A stretch of 64,000 bases of DNA from contig NZ_CP084261.1 of the NCBI RefSeq assembly GCF_022879575.1, positions 868,001 to 932,000 on the forward strand. The letters are read 5' to 3'. The translations under genes were made by a program, and so were the position numbers. Of the stretch, positions 54,501 through 62,386 are shown in pieces. Numbering within the stretch: position 1 is the first letter of the stretch; the number at the start of each line of letters is the position of its first letter. The notes below the pieces were generated by a model that was not told the origin of the DNA, did not search any database, and saw only the letters and a program-made list of their open reading frames with translations. This DNA comes from Caballeronia sp. SL2Y3 (GTDB lineage Bacteria; Pseudomonadota; Gammaproteobacteria; Burkholderiales; Burkholderiaceae).

Positions 54501-56676
54501 TGGGTCGGCGCGGGCGGGCGGTTATGGCGGCGCTACCGATGCAACGGGGCAAGCGGGCGGTCCGCGCGAGTTCGGCGGCTATGGCCGCGATGCCTACGGC
54601 TCGGCGCAAGAGGGCGGTTACGGTGCTTCCGATGGCACGCTGCAAGCGGGCAGTCGGCGCGAGTTAGGCGGCTATGGTGGCGATGGCTATGGCTCGGCGC
54701 AAGCGGGCGCTTATGGCGAGCAGCCGACGCGAGCCGATGGCACAGCGCTATCCGTCGGTTACTCCGCGCCGGCTCGTGCCTATAGCTACGGATCGGACAG
54801 CTACCGTCCGGCGCAACGCGGAGCTTATGCCCCACCGCCGGCGACGGCTTACGGCAATGGCTACGGTCCCGACACTTACGGCGCGGCGCAATCGGGCGCG
54901 CCGCTTCAGCCGTATCCCGGGCAAGAGGCGAACGGTTATCCGCCGCAGGGCTATCAGCCGTACGCGCAACAGGCTCCCGCATACCCGCCCGCATCGGACG
55001 GCTATGACAGTTCGCCTTGGCCGATGTCCCCAGCCGCCCGCGATGCTCAAGCCAACGCCTACGCACCTCAAGCCGCGGCGAGCGTGCCGGTCGGCAAGCG
55101 CACAGCGACGCGCAAGAGCACAGCGCAGAAGGCGCGTGCGGCCGATCCGTACGCGTACGGGCAGCAGGCTTATCAGCAACAGCCGTATCAGCAGCAGCAG
55201 TATCAGCAGCAAGCGTACGCGCCGCAGCCGTATTCGCAGCAGCCGTATTCGCAGCAGCCGTATTCGCAGCAGCCGTATTCGCAGCAGCCGTATCCGCAGC
55301 AACCGTATCCGCAGCAGCCTTATCCGCAACAACAATACGCCCAGCAGCCGTACATCCCGCAGCCGCCCGCCGGCTATGCGCAGCCCTACTACGCGGCGCA
55401 GCCGCAAGCCGCGCAGCGCGCCGCGACGGCGGCATCGATGGGCGCCTCGGGCTTGCCTGCACCAGCGACGAACCCTCAAACCGTGGGCGTCGCGGAAGAA
55501 CTGGCGGCAATCAACCGCGAGCAGGCCAGCACCATCACGGGCGGCGTGCTGTTTCGCAATCGCAATGGCGAGAACGGCCTGTCGAACCTGACCGACATCG
55601 AAGCGCCGATCGAAGGCCGCATCAAGGCGGGCAACGGCCATATCGTGCTGCGCGCCACGCCCGTCACGCTCGATGCCGGCACCGCGAGCGGCAGCAACAA
55701 CACGCTCGCGCGATTCGGCGCGGGCGCGAGCAACAATTCGCCGAGCCTGACCAACGACTTCGGCTCGCAGACGGCGACGGGCGTCGGCCTTTCCGTCGGC
55801 TATGAAAACCGCAACATCCAGGCCGATGTCGGCACGACGCCGCTCGGCTTTCGCGAAACCAACGTCGTCGGCGGACTGCAGTATCAGAACGCCATCACGG
55901 ACAAAGTGTCGTACTCGCTCGCCGTCGCGCGGCGCGCCGTCACCGACAGCCTCTTGTCCTACGCCGGCGCGCGCGATGCAGGCGCGGGCCTCGAATGGGG
56001 CGGCGTCACATCGAGCGGCGCGCGCGCCGCGCTCGGCTGGGACGACAGCACCAACGGCGTCTACGTGAACGCGGCGTACCAGTTTCTCGACGGCAAGCAC
56101 GTCGCGACCAACAGCGCGGTGAAAGGCGGCGGCGGCATCTATACGCGTCTCATCAAGGATGCGGATCAGACGCTGACCGTGGGCGCGAACGCCACGCTGA
56201 TGCACTACGACAAGAACCTCTCGTACTTCACGTACGGACAGGGCGGTTACTTCAGCCCGCAGCAGTACGTGATCCTGAATTTTCCGGTCGAATACATGGG
56301 ACGGCTGGGGATGTTCAGCTACGACGTGAAGGGATCGATCGGCGTGCAGCATTACCGGCAGGATGCGTCGAACTACTTCCCGACCGACAGCGCGCGTCAG
56401 TCCGCAGCCGCGAGTTCACCGCTCAATCCGGACGCGGGCGCGGTCTACCCGGGGTCGAGCAAGACGGGCGTTTCATACTCGCTCAACGCGACCGGCGAAT
56501 ACCAGCTCGCGCCGCAGCTCGCGTTCGGCGCGACGGCATCGTTCGGCAACGCGTATCAGTATCGCGAATGGCTCGCCGCCGTGTATGTGCGCTATAGCTT
56601 CACGCGTCAGGGCGGCGCGCAGGCGGTGTTTCCGCCGCAGGCTTTTAGTTCGCCGTATTTGTCGCTGGCGAATTGA
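51541..56676 (+). CDS. bcsC: cellulose export outer-membrane protein BcsC with a large repeat insertion
   Basis: With the ATG at 51541 (GGAG 5 bases upstream) the protein has 1711 residues, against roughly 1150-1300 usual for BcsC. A signal peptide (residues 1-~24) is followed by many TPR units to about residue 860. Residues ~1313-1711 form the BCSC_C beta-barrel (start TVGVAEELAAINREQAS; end SPYLSLAN). Between them lies a ~430-residue low-complexity segment of Gly/Tyr repeats and then Tyr-Gln-Gln-Pro repeats. BcsC links the inner-membrane synthase to an outer-membrane pore for the glucan chain. Confidence 0.93.
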   Translation: MLIPTRKRVIAALLCAAPAMAWAQAATTDPLTVLIDQGKYWQSHRRGDLAEQAWQKVLRVNPKQPDALFGMGMVLADRKDGSGAQQYLAQLRQVAPNYPNIDELGRRLGETSSRDQTVNDARRLAQSGQSASAVQEYKRAIDGKPATPALQLEYYQALAATPQGWDEARRGLEQLARQNPDDPRYQLAYAQHLTYRDATRRDGIARLAKLSGDSAVGADAKKSWRQALLWLGARASDAPLYQAYLQASPDDAAVKARFDSMVQQDRSARERSQADAAVDARGRTVADGFAALDHGDLAAARARFSSVLASNPNDADALGGMGVAALKQERFAEARTYLERASRAGNPARWKDALTSATYWTYTSDAIGARSNGQIAQAKALFERAIAVDPSDVTAQVLLGEMLLANGDPRGAEAAYRMALRRQADNPDAIRGLVGALAAQGRGDEALAFANKLNTEQQAKAGGINTLRGQAQAAQARAAEARGDLGAARSLFEDALLNMPDDPWLRLDLARIYVRQGAVGNARSMMDGLLATHPDMTDALYASALLCAETQDWSAGLAQLDRVPQAKRTSAMTTLQHRLWVHQQAELATRAAAAGQNGQAFAILRSAEPVAAGNAELMGAVASAYVNAGDPARALSLIRGAVANAPNDVGLQLQYAGILSATHQDAELGFVMRRLSATQLTTQQRRDFDNLNVGIVIAQADAVRRQGDLAAAYDVISPWLAAMPDNADLIAALGRMYTSAGDDRNALSCYRAALSRRPDDVGLQTAAMSAASGVRDFKLAESLAKQAYDAAPNDPGVLAGIGRMYRAEGKLDLAAQFLQRSLVAANTPATANASGQSNRVPRDWQSAMQRIASMPLPGTNPFEGKTAVDTAAASLSSSSANNAGAYRPVTLPNNQQAVPSYPPPSLPGAAPYSVPYSAPSMTPRAAASGGYGGAADGTAQAGGRAVRGGFGPDAYESVQTGGYGGASDGTGQSGSRRELGGYGGDAFGSARAGGYGGATDATGQAGGPREFGGYGRDAYGSAQEGGYGASDGTLQAGSRRELGGYGGDGYGSAQAGAYGEQPTRADGTALSVGYSAPARAYSYGSDSYRPAQRGAYAPPPATAYGNGYGPDTYGAAQSGAPLQPYPGQEANGYPPQGYQPYAQQAPAYPPASDGYDSSPWPMSPAARDAQANAYAPQAAASVPVGKRTATRKSTAQKARAADPYAYGQQAYQQQPYQQQQYQQQAYAPQPYSQQPYSQQPYSQQPYSQQPYPQQPYPQQPYPQQQYAQQPYIPQPPAGYAQPYYAAQPQAAQRAATAASMGASGLPAPATNPQTVGVAEELAAINREQASTITGGVLFRNRNGENGLSNLTDIEAPIEGRIKAGNGHIVLRATPVTLDAGTASGSNNTLARFGAGASNNSPSLTNDFGSQTATGVGLSVGYENRNIQADVGTTPLGFRETNVVGGLQYQNAITDKVSYSLAVARRAVTDSLLSYAGARDAGAGLEWGGVTSSGARAALGWDDSTNGVYVNAAYQFLDGKHVATNSAVKGGGGIYTRLIKDADQTLTVGANATLMHYDKNLSYFTYGQGGYFSPQQYVILNFPVEYMGRLGMFSYDVKGSIGVQHYRQDASNYFPTDSARQSAAASSPLNPDAGAVYPGSSKTGVSYSLNATGEYQLAPQLAFGATASFGNAYQYREWLAAVYVRYSFTRQGGAQAVFPPQAFSSPYLSLAN
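54325..54705 (+). repeat. four 93-96-bp in-frame repeats in bcsC
   Basis: Units start at 54325, 54421, 54517 and 54613 and encode 32, 32, 32 and 31 residues of the form GGYGGxxDGTxQxGxRRELGG followed by YGGDAYGSAQA. They are not identical, so they are not a recent expansion. The region belongs to the linker between TPR and barrel. Confidence 0.85.
55156..55365 (+). repeat. fourteen 15-bp tandem units in bcsC encoding Y-x-x-Q-[PQA]
   Basis: Fourteen consecutive 15-base units run from 55156 to 55365. Four in a row (55231-55290) are identical (TATTCGCAGCAGCCG) and the rest differ by few bases. Such exact copies can gain or lose units by slippage without changing frame, so length variants between strains are expected. 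Confidence 0.9.
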
Positions 56677-56945
56677 GGGGGTGCGAGCAGCGGTGGCGAC
56701 GCACTGACTATGCTCAGCCCGCATACCGGGCGGCGCAGCGCGCTTGGACGTAGCGACCGGATGAGGCATTACTAGCCCCCCGACGCATTGGCAGTCCGTA
56801 AGGCTGACAATAAATGACATTGCGGTGGTCTACCACGCAGCGATTCCTGGCACCATACGACGGAAGCAATTCGGGCAACGCTGCGCGCCAACAAAGGCGC
56901 AACGTTGCCGCGAGAAACAGAAGGCCGACAGTCGGGATGTGAAGC

Positions 56946-57554
56946 ATGGAGTTGTGTGTTGTTTATGTCTTGACTAATCCAGCCATGCCGGGTTTGGTCA
57001 AGATCGGTCACACGAGGCAGGAAGACGCCAACACGCGCATTGGCCAGTTGTACACCACGGGCGTACCCGTGCCTTTTACCGTTGAATTCGCCTGCAAAGT
57101 GAGGAATGGCGAAGAGGTCGAGCGAGCGCTCCATCTCGCGTTCGCACCCAACCGGATCAACCCTAAACGCGAGTTCTTCCAAATTGAGCCGGAGCAGGCA
57201 ATCGCCCTTCTTCGTCTTTTGCACGTCGAGGATGTGACTGTCGAAGTAGAACGTCAGCCGTCGTCAGTTGACGAACTCTCGAAGTCCGCTGGCGATCGCA
57301 TGAAATCGCGCAGGCCAAACTTGAACTTCGAGGAAATGGGTATTCCCAAGGGCGCCGAACTGCGGTCTGTGTTGACCGGCAAGGCGGCAATCGTCGTCAA
57401 CGATCGAACAGTCGAGTTCGAGGGAGACGAGATGTCGCTTACGGCGGCCACTCGAAGAGATCTGTGTCTCGAATACAGCGTGGCGCCGGCACCGTGTTGG
57501 ACGTACGAAGGAGCGTCACTTCGCGCGATATATGACGATACATACGGAGTCTGA
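56946..57554 (+). CDS. GIY-YIG (T5orf172-like) protein with a second C-terminal domain
   Basis: A 202-residue protein. Residues 1-~92 match the T5orf172 GIY-YIG pattern: VVYVLTNPAMPGLVKIGHT, RIGQLYTTGVPVPFTVEF, EEVERALHLAFAP and NPKREFFQI, including the final Glu region. Residues ~130-202 form a second unit (GIPKGAELRSVLTGKA, MSLTAATRRDL, CWTYEGASLRAIYDD) resembling the RAMA/DUF4357-type fold linked to restriction and DNA-modification genes. GC is lower than in flanking operons. Nuclease activity is inferred from the fold only; 269 bp with no recognised gene precede it. Confidence 0.72.
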   Translation: MELCVVYVLTNPAMPGLVKIGHTRQEDANTRIGQLYTTGVPVPFTVEFACKVRNGEEVERALHLAFAPNRINPKREFFQIEPEQAIALLRLLHVEDVTVEVERQPSSVDELSKSAGDRMKSRRPNLNFEEMGIPKGAELRSVLTGKAAIVVNDRTVEFEGDEMSLTAATRRDLCLEYSVAPAPCWTYEGASLRAIYDDTYGV

Positions 57555-57712
57555 ATTCGTCACCGCTGGCGCTGATGGCTAGACCAACGCCTGAAGCTCG
57601 CGTCAGGCGCAGGAGTTGAGGGGCGCTCTGGCGTATCTGTGCTCCGTCAGAGTCCGCAGAAACCGGACATCGTCACGCCTCGCAAGGTTTGGTCAGCGAT
57701 GCGCTGCCCCCC

Positions 57713-58477
57713 CTATTCCACTTCCCCGTCGTCGCTGTCCGCAGTCTTCGCATCGCGCTCATGGCTCATCGCAGCGTTCGCGAGCGTCGCCGCCACGGCG
57801 GGCGCTTTCTCCTTCCGCTCGCTATAGCGGTCCGTCAGGTAATCGGAGCGGTCGCGCACGAGCAGCGTGAACTTGTACAACTCCTCCATCACATCCACGA
57901 CGCGGTCATAGTATGACGATGGCTTCATGCGCCCGTTCGCATCGAATTCCTGATACGCCTTCGCCACCGACGACTGGTTCGGGATCGTCACCATGCGCAT
58001 CCAGCGGCCCAGCACGCGCAGCGCGTTCACCGCATTGAAGGACTGCGATCCGCCGCAAACCTGCATCACGGCGAGCGTGCGGCCTTGCGTCGGACGCACG
58101 CCGCCGAGTTCGAGCGGCAGCCAGTCGATCTGATTCTTGAACACGGCGGTCAGCGTGCCGTGGCGCTCGGGACTGCACCAGACTTGTCCCTCCGACCACT
58201 CCGACAGCTTGCGAAGCTCGACGACCTTCGGATGATCCGCCGGAACGCTGTCGGCAATCGGCAGGTCATGTGGATCGAAGACCTTCGTTTCGGCGCCGAA
58301 GTGCCGGAGAATCCGCTCGGCTTCCAGCGTCAACAAGCGGCTGTACGACGTGGGACGCAGCGAGCCATAGAGCAGCAGGATGCGCGGCGCGTGCGTCGAG
58401 ACGGCGCGCGGCGCGAGCTTATCGAGGTCCGGCGTGTCGAGTAACGGCAGTGTGACGTTGAGCAAGTCGGAAGGCAT
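57713..58477 (-). CDS. arsH: ArsH NADPH-dependent FMN reductase
   Basis: A 254-residue flavodoxin-fold protein of the ArsH family. The FMN site [12 protein letters not shown] (residues ~38-49) and the [21 protein letters not shown] and [16 protein letters not shown] blocks are hallmarks. ArsH oxidises trivalent organoarsenicals and reduces other substrates. Only the tail of an ACR3 permease gene precedes it, and no arsR or arsC gene is nearby. GGAG lies before the start at 58477. Its promoter may be lost or new. Confidence 0.92.
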   Translation of the reverse strand: MPSDLLNVTLPLLDTPDLDKLAPRAVSTHAPRILLLYGSLRPTSYSRLLTLEAERILRHFGAETKVFDPHDLPIADSVPADHPKVVELRKLSEWSEGQVWCSPERHGTLTAVFKNQIDWLPLELGGVRPTQGRTLAVMQVCGGSQSFNAVNALRVLGRWMRMVTIPNQSSVAKAYQEFDANGRMKPSSYYDRVVDVMEELYKFTLLVRDRSDYLTDRYSERKEKAPAVAATLANAAMSHERDAKTADSDDGEVE

Positions 58478-58524
58478 CAGCGGGGGCTCCGGCCATTGGT
58501 TAGCGCGCTCATCGATTGTTGTCC

Positions 58525-58659
58525 TCAGCCTGAGCGCGCATCATACCAGCGCTGCGCAGGGCTGACGACGCCTGCGACGAGCGCCATGACCGGCACTTCG
58601 ATCAGCATTCCCACCATCGCTGCCAGCGCAGCGCCCGGCTCAGAGCCGAACGGGCTTAC
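58525..58659 (-). pseudogene. C-terminal remnant of an ACR3 arsenite efflux permease gene
   Basis: The minus strand reads on to a TGA at 58525 with the peptide FGSEPGAALAAMVG followed by MLIEVPVMALVAGVV and the ending RWYDARSG. This is the pattern of the last membrane helix and tail of ACR3 (usual form FGxxSGAALATVVGxLxEVPVM...WY). Only about 45 codons remain; a stop lies in frame upstream near 58682, and the TRAP permease gene begins at 58722. The stop is 47 bases before the arsH start, the normal acr3-arsH arrangement. Confidence 0.72.
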
Positions 58660-58676
58660 CCTTGTCCAGGTAAGCC
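58653..58676 (-). terminator. hairpin after the TRAP large-permease gene
   Basis: GGCTTACC-N8-GGTAAGCC is a perfect 8-bp stem, followed on the minus strand by a second small dyad (CGGCTC-A-GAGCCG). It lies between the permease stop and the acr3 remnant. The lack of a clear U-run leaves its function as terminator uncertain. Confidence 0.45.
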
Positions 58677-58721
58677 ACGCTCACGTATTACCGCTCCGAA
58701 GCGAACGCCATCCCCATACGT

Positions 58722-59993
58722 TCACTTCGCCCCCAGCAGATGCGGAAGGAACTGCGGGATATGCGGAAAGAAGATGATCAGCAGAAGGTCGACGACCAGC
58801 GCGAAGATGAACGGCAGAATCGCGCGAGTCGCCTTCTCCACCGACACGCCGCCTATGGACGCCGCCGTGAAGAGGCAGAAGCCGATCGGCGGCAGATTGA
58901 TGCCGATGGCCGAGTTGATGAGCACGATCACGCCGAACACGATCGGATCGATATGCATCTGCACGACGAGCGGCAAGAACACCGGAATCACCACCGCGAT
59001 GCTCGAAATGGTTTCGAGCACGGTATGGGCCGCGATGAGGAACAGATTGATCAGAATCAAGAGCACGATGGCGCTCGTGGTGACCGCGAGGAAACTGTTC
59101 GCCACGTGCAGCGGAATCTGCGCTTCGATCAGATATCGCCCGAGCACGAACGCAAGCCCGAGCAGGAACGATACGCGCGTGGTGTTCACCGAAGTGCGAA
59201 CCAGTATGTCCTTGAAATGCGAGAGCTTGAGCGTACGGAAGATAAACGCGCTCACCAGGGTCACGTAGACCGCTGCGACGACGCCCGCCTCGACCGGCGT
59301 GAAGATACCGCCGAGAATGCCGCCCAGAATGATGATCGGCGTGAGCAGTGCCCAGAACGCCTCGCGGAACGTCGTCCAGAGCTTGCGCGCATCGAACGGC
59401 TCCACCGCGCTGTAGTCGTTCTTAACGGCCGTCACGTAATTGACGATCATGAACGACGCGACCACGAGCAGCATCGGCAAGATGCCCGCGATGAACATGG
59501 TGCCCACCGAAACGTTCGCCGTGTACGCGTAGACCAGCATGCTCATCGACACGGGCGACAGCAGCCCGAGCGAGCCCGCCGCCGATTGCAGCGCCACCGC
59601 GAATGCACGGTTATAGCCCTTCTTCACCATGCCGGGAATCATCACGGAACCGATCGCGGCAGTGTCCGCCGTGGCCGAGCCGGACAAGTCCGCGAAGAAC
59701 ATGCTCGCGACGATCGTCACCTGACCGATGCCGCCGCGCATGAAGCCCACGAGCGCCTGCGAGAACTCGATGATGCGCTTGGACACGCCACCCGCGTCCA
59801 TGATCGCCCCCGTCAACATGAAGAACGGAATGGCGAGCAGGCCCACGTTGTTGAGGTTCGAGAACAGTTGCTGCGGAATGACGAGCAGCGGCGTGCCGTT
59901 GATCGACAGCGCGATGGTCGCCGCTATGCCGATGCAGATGGCCACCGGCACGCCCAGCCCGAGCAGCCCTGCTCCAAAAGCGATTGCCCACAT
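58722..59993 (-). CDS. dctM: TRAP transporter large permease, DctM
   Basis: A 423-residue membrane protein with about twelve helices. The DctM blocks NVGLLAIPFFMLTGAIMDAGG, FFADLSGSATADTAAIG and FLPLVVQMHIDPI are clear. It forms the sodium-coupled translocation channel with DctQ. It lies 10 bp after dctQ and ends the dctPQM operon. AGGATAAAC precedes the ATG. Confidence 0.92.
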   Translation of the reverse strand: MWAIAFGAGLLGLGVPVAICIGIAATIALSINGTPLLVIPQQLFSNLNNVGLLAIPFFMLTGAIMDAGGVSKRIIEFSQALVGFMRGGIGQVTIVASMFFADLSGSATADTAAIGSVMIPGMVKKGYNRAFAVALQSAAGSLGLLSPVSMSMLVYAYTANVSVGTMFIAGILPMLLVVASFMIVNYVTAVKNDYSAVEPFDARKLWTTFREAFWALLTPIIILGGILGGIFTPVEAGVVAAVYVTLVSAFIFRTLKLSHFKDILVRTSVNTTRVSFLLGLAFVLGRYLIEAQIPLHVANSFLAVTTSAIVLLILINLFLIAAHTVLETISSIAVVIPVFLPLVVQMHIDPIVFGVIVLINSAIGINLPPIGFCLFTAASIGGVSVEKATRAILPFIFALVVDLLLIIFFPHIPQFLPHLLGAK

Positions 59994-60003
59994 GATGTTT
60001 ATC

Positions 60004-60537
60004 CTAGAGATGTTCGGACACGCCTTCGATCAGCGTGGCATCGGTCTGCGCCTGCGGCGCGAGGTGCGAGACGACGATGCGCACGAGCGAATGAAACGCG
60101 AGCAGCGCGCCGCACACGGGGATCGAAAGATACGGATACACCATCGAAATCGGAATCGACGCGGCGGTTTCGGTGCCCATCAGCGCCAGCATGTCGGTGC
60201 CGTACAGCACGAACACCGCGCCGAGCGCGAGAATCGCGCAGTCCGTGAAGTCCTTGAGCAGCGGCGCGATGGCAGCAGGCATGCGGTCCGCCAGCACGCG
60301 CACTTCCGGATGCGCGCGCAGCTTCACGCCGGCTGCGGCGCCCAGACACGTCAGCCATACGAACAGATAAGCCGACACTTCGTCCGACCACGACAGTGAA
60401 TCGTGCAGCACGAAGCGAAAGAACACCCCGAGTCCGGCTACGATCACCGCCGCGAGCAGCAGGCAGCTACAGACAAACAGATTCATCCTGAGCACGATGT
60501 CGTCGACGAACATCAAGCCGCGAGCGAGCTTTTCCAT
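60004..60537 (-). CDS. dctQ: TRAP transporter small permease, DctQ
   Basis: A 177-residue protein with four membrane helices, including the conserved SWSDEVSAYLFVWLTCLGAAAGVKL. The ATG at 60537 has a perfect GGAGGTGA site with five bases of spacing. An earlier ATG at 60591 overlaps the dctP stop (ATGA) and would add 18 hydrophilic residues; I prefer the internal start because of its ribosome-binding site. It follows dctP by 50 bp. Confidence 0.88.
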   Translation of the reverse strand: MEKLARGLMFVDDIVLRMNLFVCSCLLLAAVIVAGLGVFFRFVLHDSLSWSDEVSAYLFVWLTCLGAAAGVKLRAHPEVRVLADRMPAAIAPLLKDFTDCAILALGAVFVLYGTDMLALMGTETAASIPISMVYPYLSIPVCGALLAFHSLVRIVVSHLAPQAQTDATLIEGVSEHL

Positions 60538-60587
60538 GCGTGTCACCTCCGATGCCGGGTTGGAACCACGGGCGTCGTTCGCATCGT

Positions 60588-61622
60588 TCATTTGGACGCG
60601 ACCGCCGACGCTTGCTTGGCCGTGTTGATTTCCTGATACAGCGCCGGGCCGTCCGGAATCTTCGCGATCAGTTCATCGCGTGCCGCCTTCGTCGCCTGCG
60701 CCCATGGTGCCGTGTCGACCGTCGTGACCTGAATGCCCTTGGACTTCATCGCGGCGATAGCGGCGTCGTATTCATGCTTGTATTCCTTCAGGTCGTAGTC
60801 GGCCGCGATCTTCGCGGACTCCTGAAACGCCTTCTGGTCCGCGGGCGAGAGCTTGTCCCATGACGCCTTGCTCATCGCCAGCACAACGGGCAGATAGTTC
60901 ACGTGCGTCACATAGAAATGCTTGGCGACATCCGAGAACTTGTCTTGCACGAACTGTTCGGGCGAAGTGTCGGCGCCATCGACGAGGCCTTGCGAAAGCG
61001 CGAGGAACAACTGGTTATAGGCGAGCGGTGTCGGATTGGCGCCGAGCGCCTTGTAGCCCGCGATATAGCCGGGGCTCTGCATCACGCGCACCTTGAGGTC
61101 CTTCATGTCCGCAAGCGAATTGACGGGACGCTTGGTGGTGAACAGATTGCGTTCGCCCACCGCGAGCCACGTGAGGCCGATCATGTTCACGGGCTTCATC
61201 ATGTCGAGATACTTGCGGCCGACCGGACCTTGCAGCACGGCGTTCGCTTCGTCCATGCTGGAGAAGAGATACGGCATGTCGAAGATCTGCCACTGCTTGA
61301 TGGTGTTGTCGATAGGCGCCTGCGCGGAAATCATCAGGTCTTGCGTACCGGTGCGCAATGCCTGTGTCATCTGTACTTCGCCGCCCAGCTGCGATTGCGG
61401 GAACAGTTGTATTTCGACATGGCCATGCGTGCGCGCCGCGACTTCCTTGGCGAACACCTGCGCCGTGAGCTGATAGTGGTTGTCGGGTGCCAGCGTGTGG
61501 CCGAGCTTCATCACGACCTTGTCCTGCGCGATAGCGCCCGTCGATGCCGATACGCACACTGCGGCAAGCACCGCGCTCATCGCCACGCGCAGCATGCTCT
61601 GCGCTCTGGAAAGCGAACTCAT
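60588..61622 (-). CDS. dctP: TRAP transporter solute receptor, DctP family
   Basis: A 344-residue periplasmic receptor with a signal peptide (residues 1-~33, ending TGAIAQ). The TRAP blocks KLGHTLAPDNHYQLTAQVFA, FPQSQLGGEVQMTQALRTG and the substrate Arg region KDLKVRVMQSPGY are present. The ligand is likely an organic acid. AAGGAGACAAC precedes the ATG. It opens the operon and faces the MaoC-hydratase operon across a 334-bp region. Confidence 0.92.
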   Translation of the reverse strand: MSSLSRAQSMLRVAMSAVLAAVCVSASTGAIAQDKVVMKLGHTLAPDNHYQLTAQVFAKEVAARTHGHVEIQLFPQSQLGGEVQMTQALRTGTQDLMISAQAPIDNTIKQWQIFDMPYLFSSMDEANAVLQGPVGRKYLDMMKPVNMIGLTWLAVGERNLFTTKRPVNSLADMKDLKVRVMQSPGYIAGYKALGANPTPLAYNQLFLALSQGLVDGADTSPEQFVQDKFSDVAKHFYVTHVNYLPVVLAMSKASWDKLSPADQKAFQESAKIAADYDLKEYKHEYDAAIAAMKSKGIQVTTVDTAPWAQATKAARDELIAKIPDGPALYQEINTAKQASAVASK

Positions 61623-61956
61623 GTTGTCTCCTTGCTCGATATGGACACCGCCCGGCCCACGCCTCGCATCGGCAGATTGCCGTCTTGCGACGCGCTCGAA
61701 GGCCAGCGGGTTGACGCAAGTATTTGTGATCGCAGCGATGGTGCGTTAGGACCGGTTTTCGAATTTCTTGGACTTTTTTACGGCGCTGTCCCGCGTGATC
61801 CCGCGCGCTGCAAAAAAGTCCAAAAGATCGCGTGAACCGTCCTACCGGTTGCAGGCGGGCTCTCTTTAAAGTGAGTTTCACGCTAAAGGCACGGTGCCGG
61901 AACGCATCGCACCGTATTCACGCAACCGACCACGACCCATCACGACAGATCACGAC
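61623..61956. promoter_or_regulatory. divergent promoter region with a 42-bp inverted element
   Basis: This 334-bp stretch holds no gene. Bases 61745-61786 and 61805-61846 are inverted copies of a 42-base element agreeing at 29 positions; the inner 12 bases, TTGGACTTTTTT, are exact (61768-61779 and 61812-61823). An outer AGGAC block recurs in each copy. The whole is symmetric about ~61796, midway between the divergent operons, which suggests one regulator acting on both. No regulator gene is in view. Confidence 0.6.
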
Positions 61957-62382
61957 ATGGCCAAACGCCCTCATATGGATTGCTATGCAATCGGCGACAC
62001 AGCCGATTTTGCGAAGACCGTTTCCGAATACGACATTTACGGTTTTGCCGGCATCGTCGGCGACTTTTACGCCGTGCATCTCAACGAGGAATACGCGAAA
62101 GGCACGCGCTTCGAGCGGCGCATCGCGCAAGGCTGCTTGTCGGTCGGGTTTCTCTCGACCGTCATGGGCCATATGGCGCGGAAGGCGCCAAGCCCCGGCG
62201 CGGTGTCGTATCGCTATGACATCACGTTCAATGCACCCGTGTTCATCGGCGATACCGTGACCGCTCGTCTGACGCTCGAAGAGAAGGACGATGAGCGCAA
62301 CGTCTGCGTGTTCGCCGCCGATGTGACGCGCCAGGACGGCGTCGTCGTCGCATCCGGCAAGACCTATCTCAAAGTGCTGTGA
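61957..62382 (+). CDS. MaoC-family hydratase/dehydratase
   Basis: A 141-residue single hot-dog domain. FAGIVGDFYAVHLNEEYAK contains the Asp/His pair of (R)-specific hydratases, followed by FERRIAQGCLSVGFLSTVMG and RYDITFNAPVFIGDTVTA. It hydrates an enoyl-CoA. The ATG at 61957 is chosen; an internal ATG at 61975 is possible. It is the first gene of an operon with enoyl-CoA hydratase (4 bp later) and acyl-CoA dehydrogenase. Confidence 0.85.
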   Translation: MAKRPHMDCYAIGDTADFAKTVSEYDIYGFAGIVGDFYAVHLNEEYAKGTRFERRIAQGCLSVGFLSTVMGHMARKAPSPGAVSYRYDITFNAPVFIGDTVTARLTLEEKDDERNVCVFAADVTRQDGVVVASGKTYLKVL

Positions 62383-62386
62383 CGCC

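Noticed and set aside
55156..55365. Regular tandem repeats that could be taken for a CRISPR array
   Set aside because: The 15-bp units are contiguous with no spacers and keep the bcsC reading frame.
61768..61800. TTGGAC as a -35 promoter element
   Set aside because: No acceptable -10 element lies 16-18 bases downstream on either strand.
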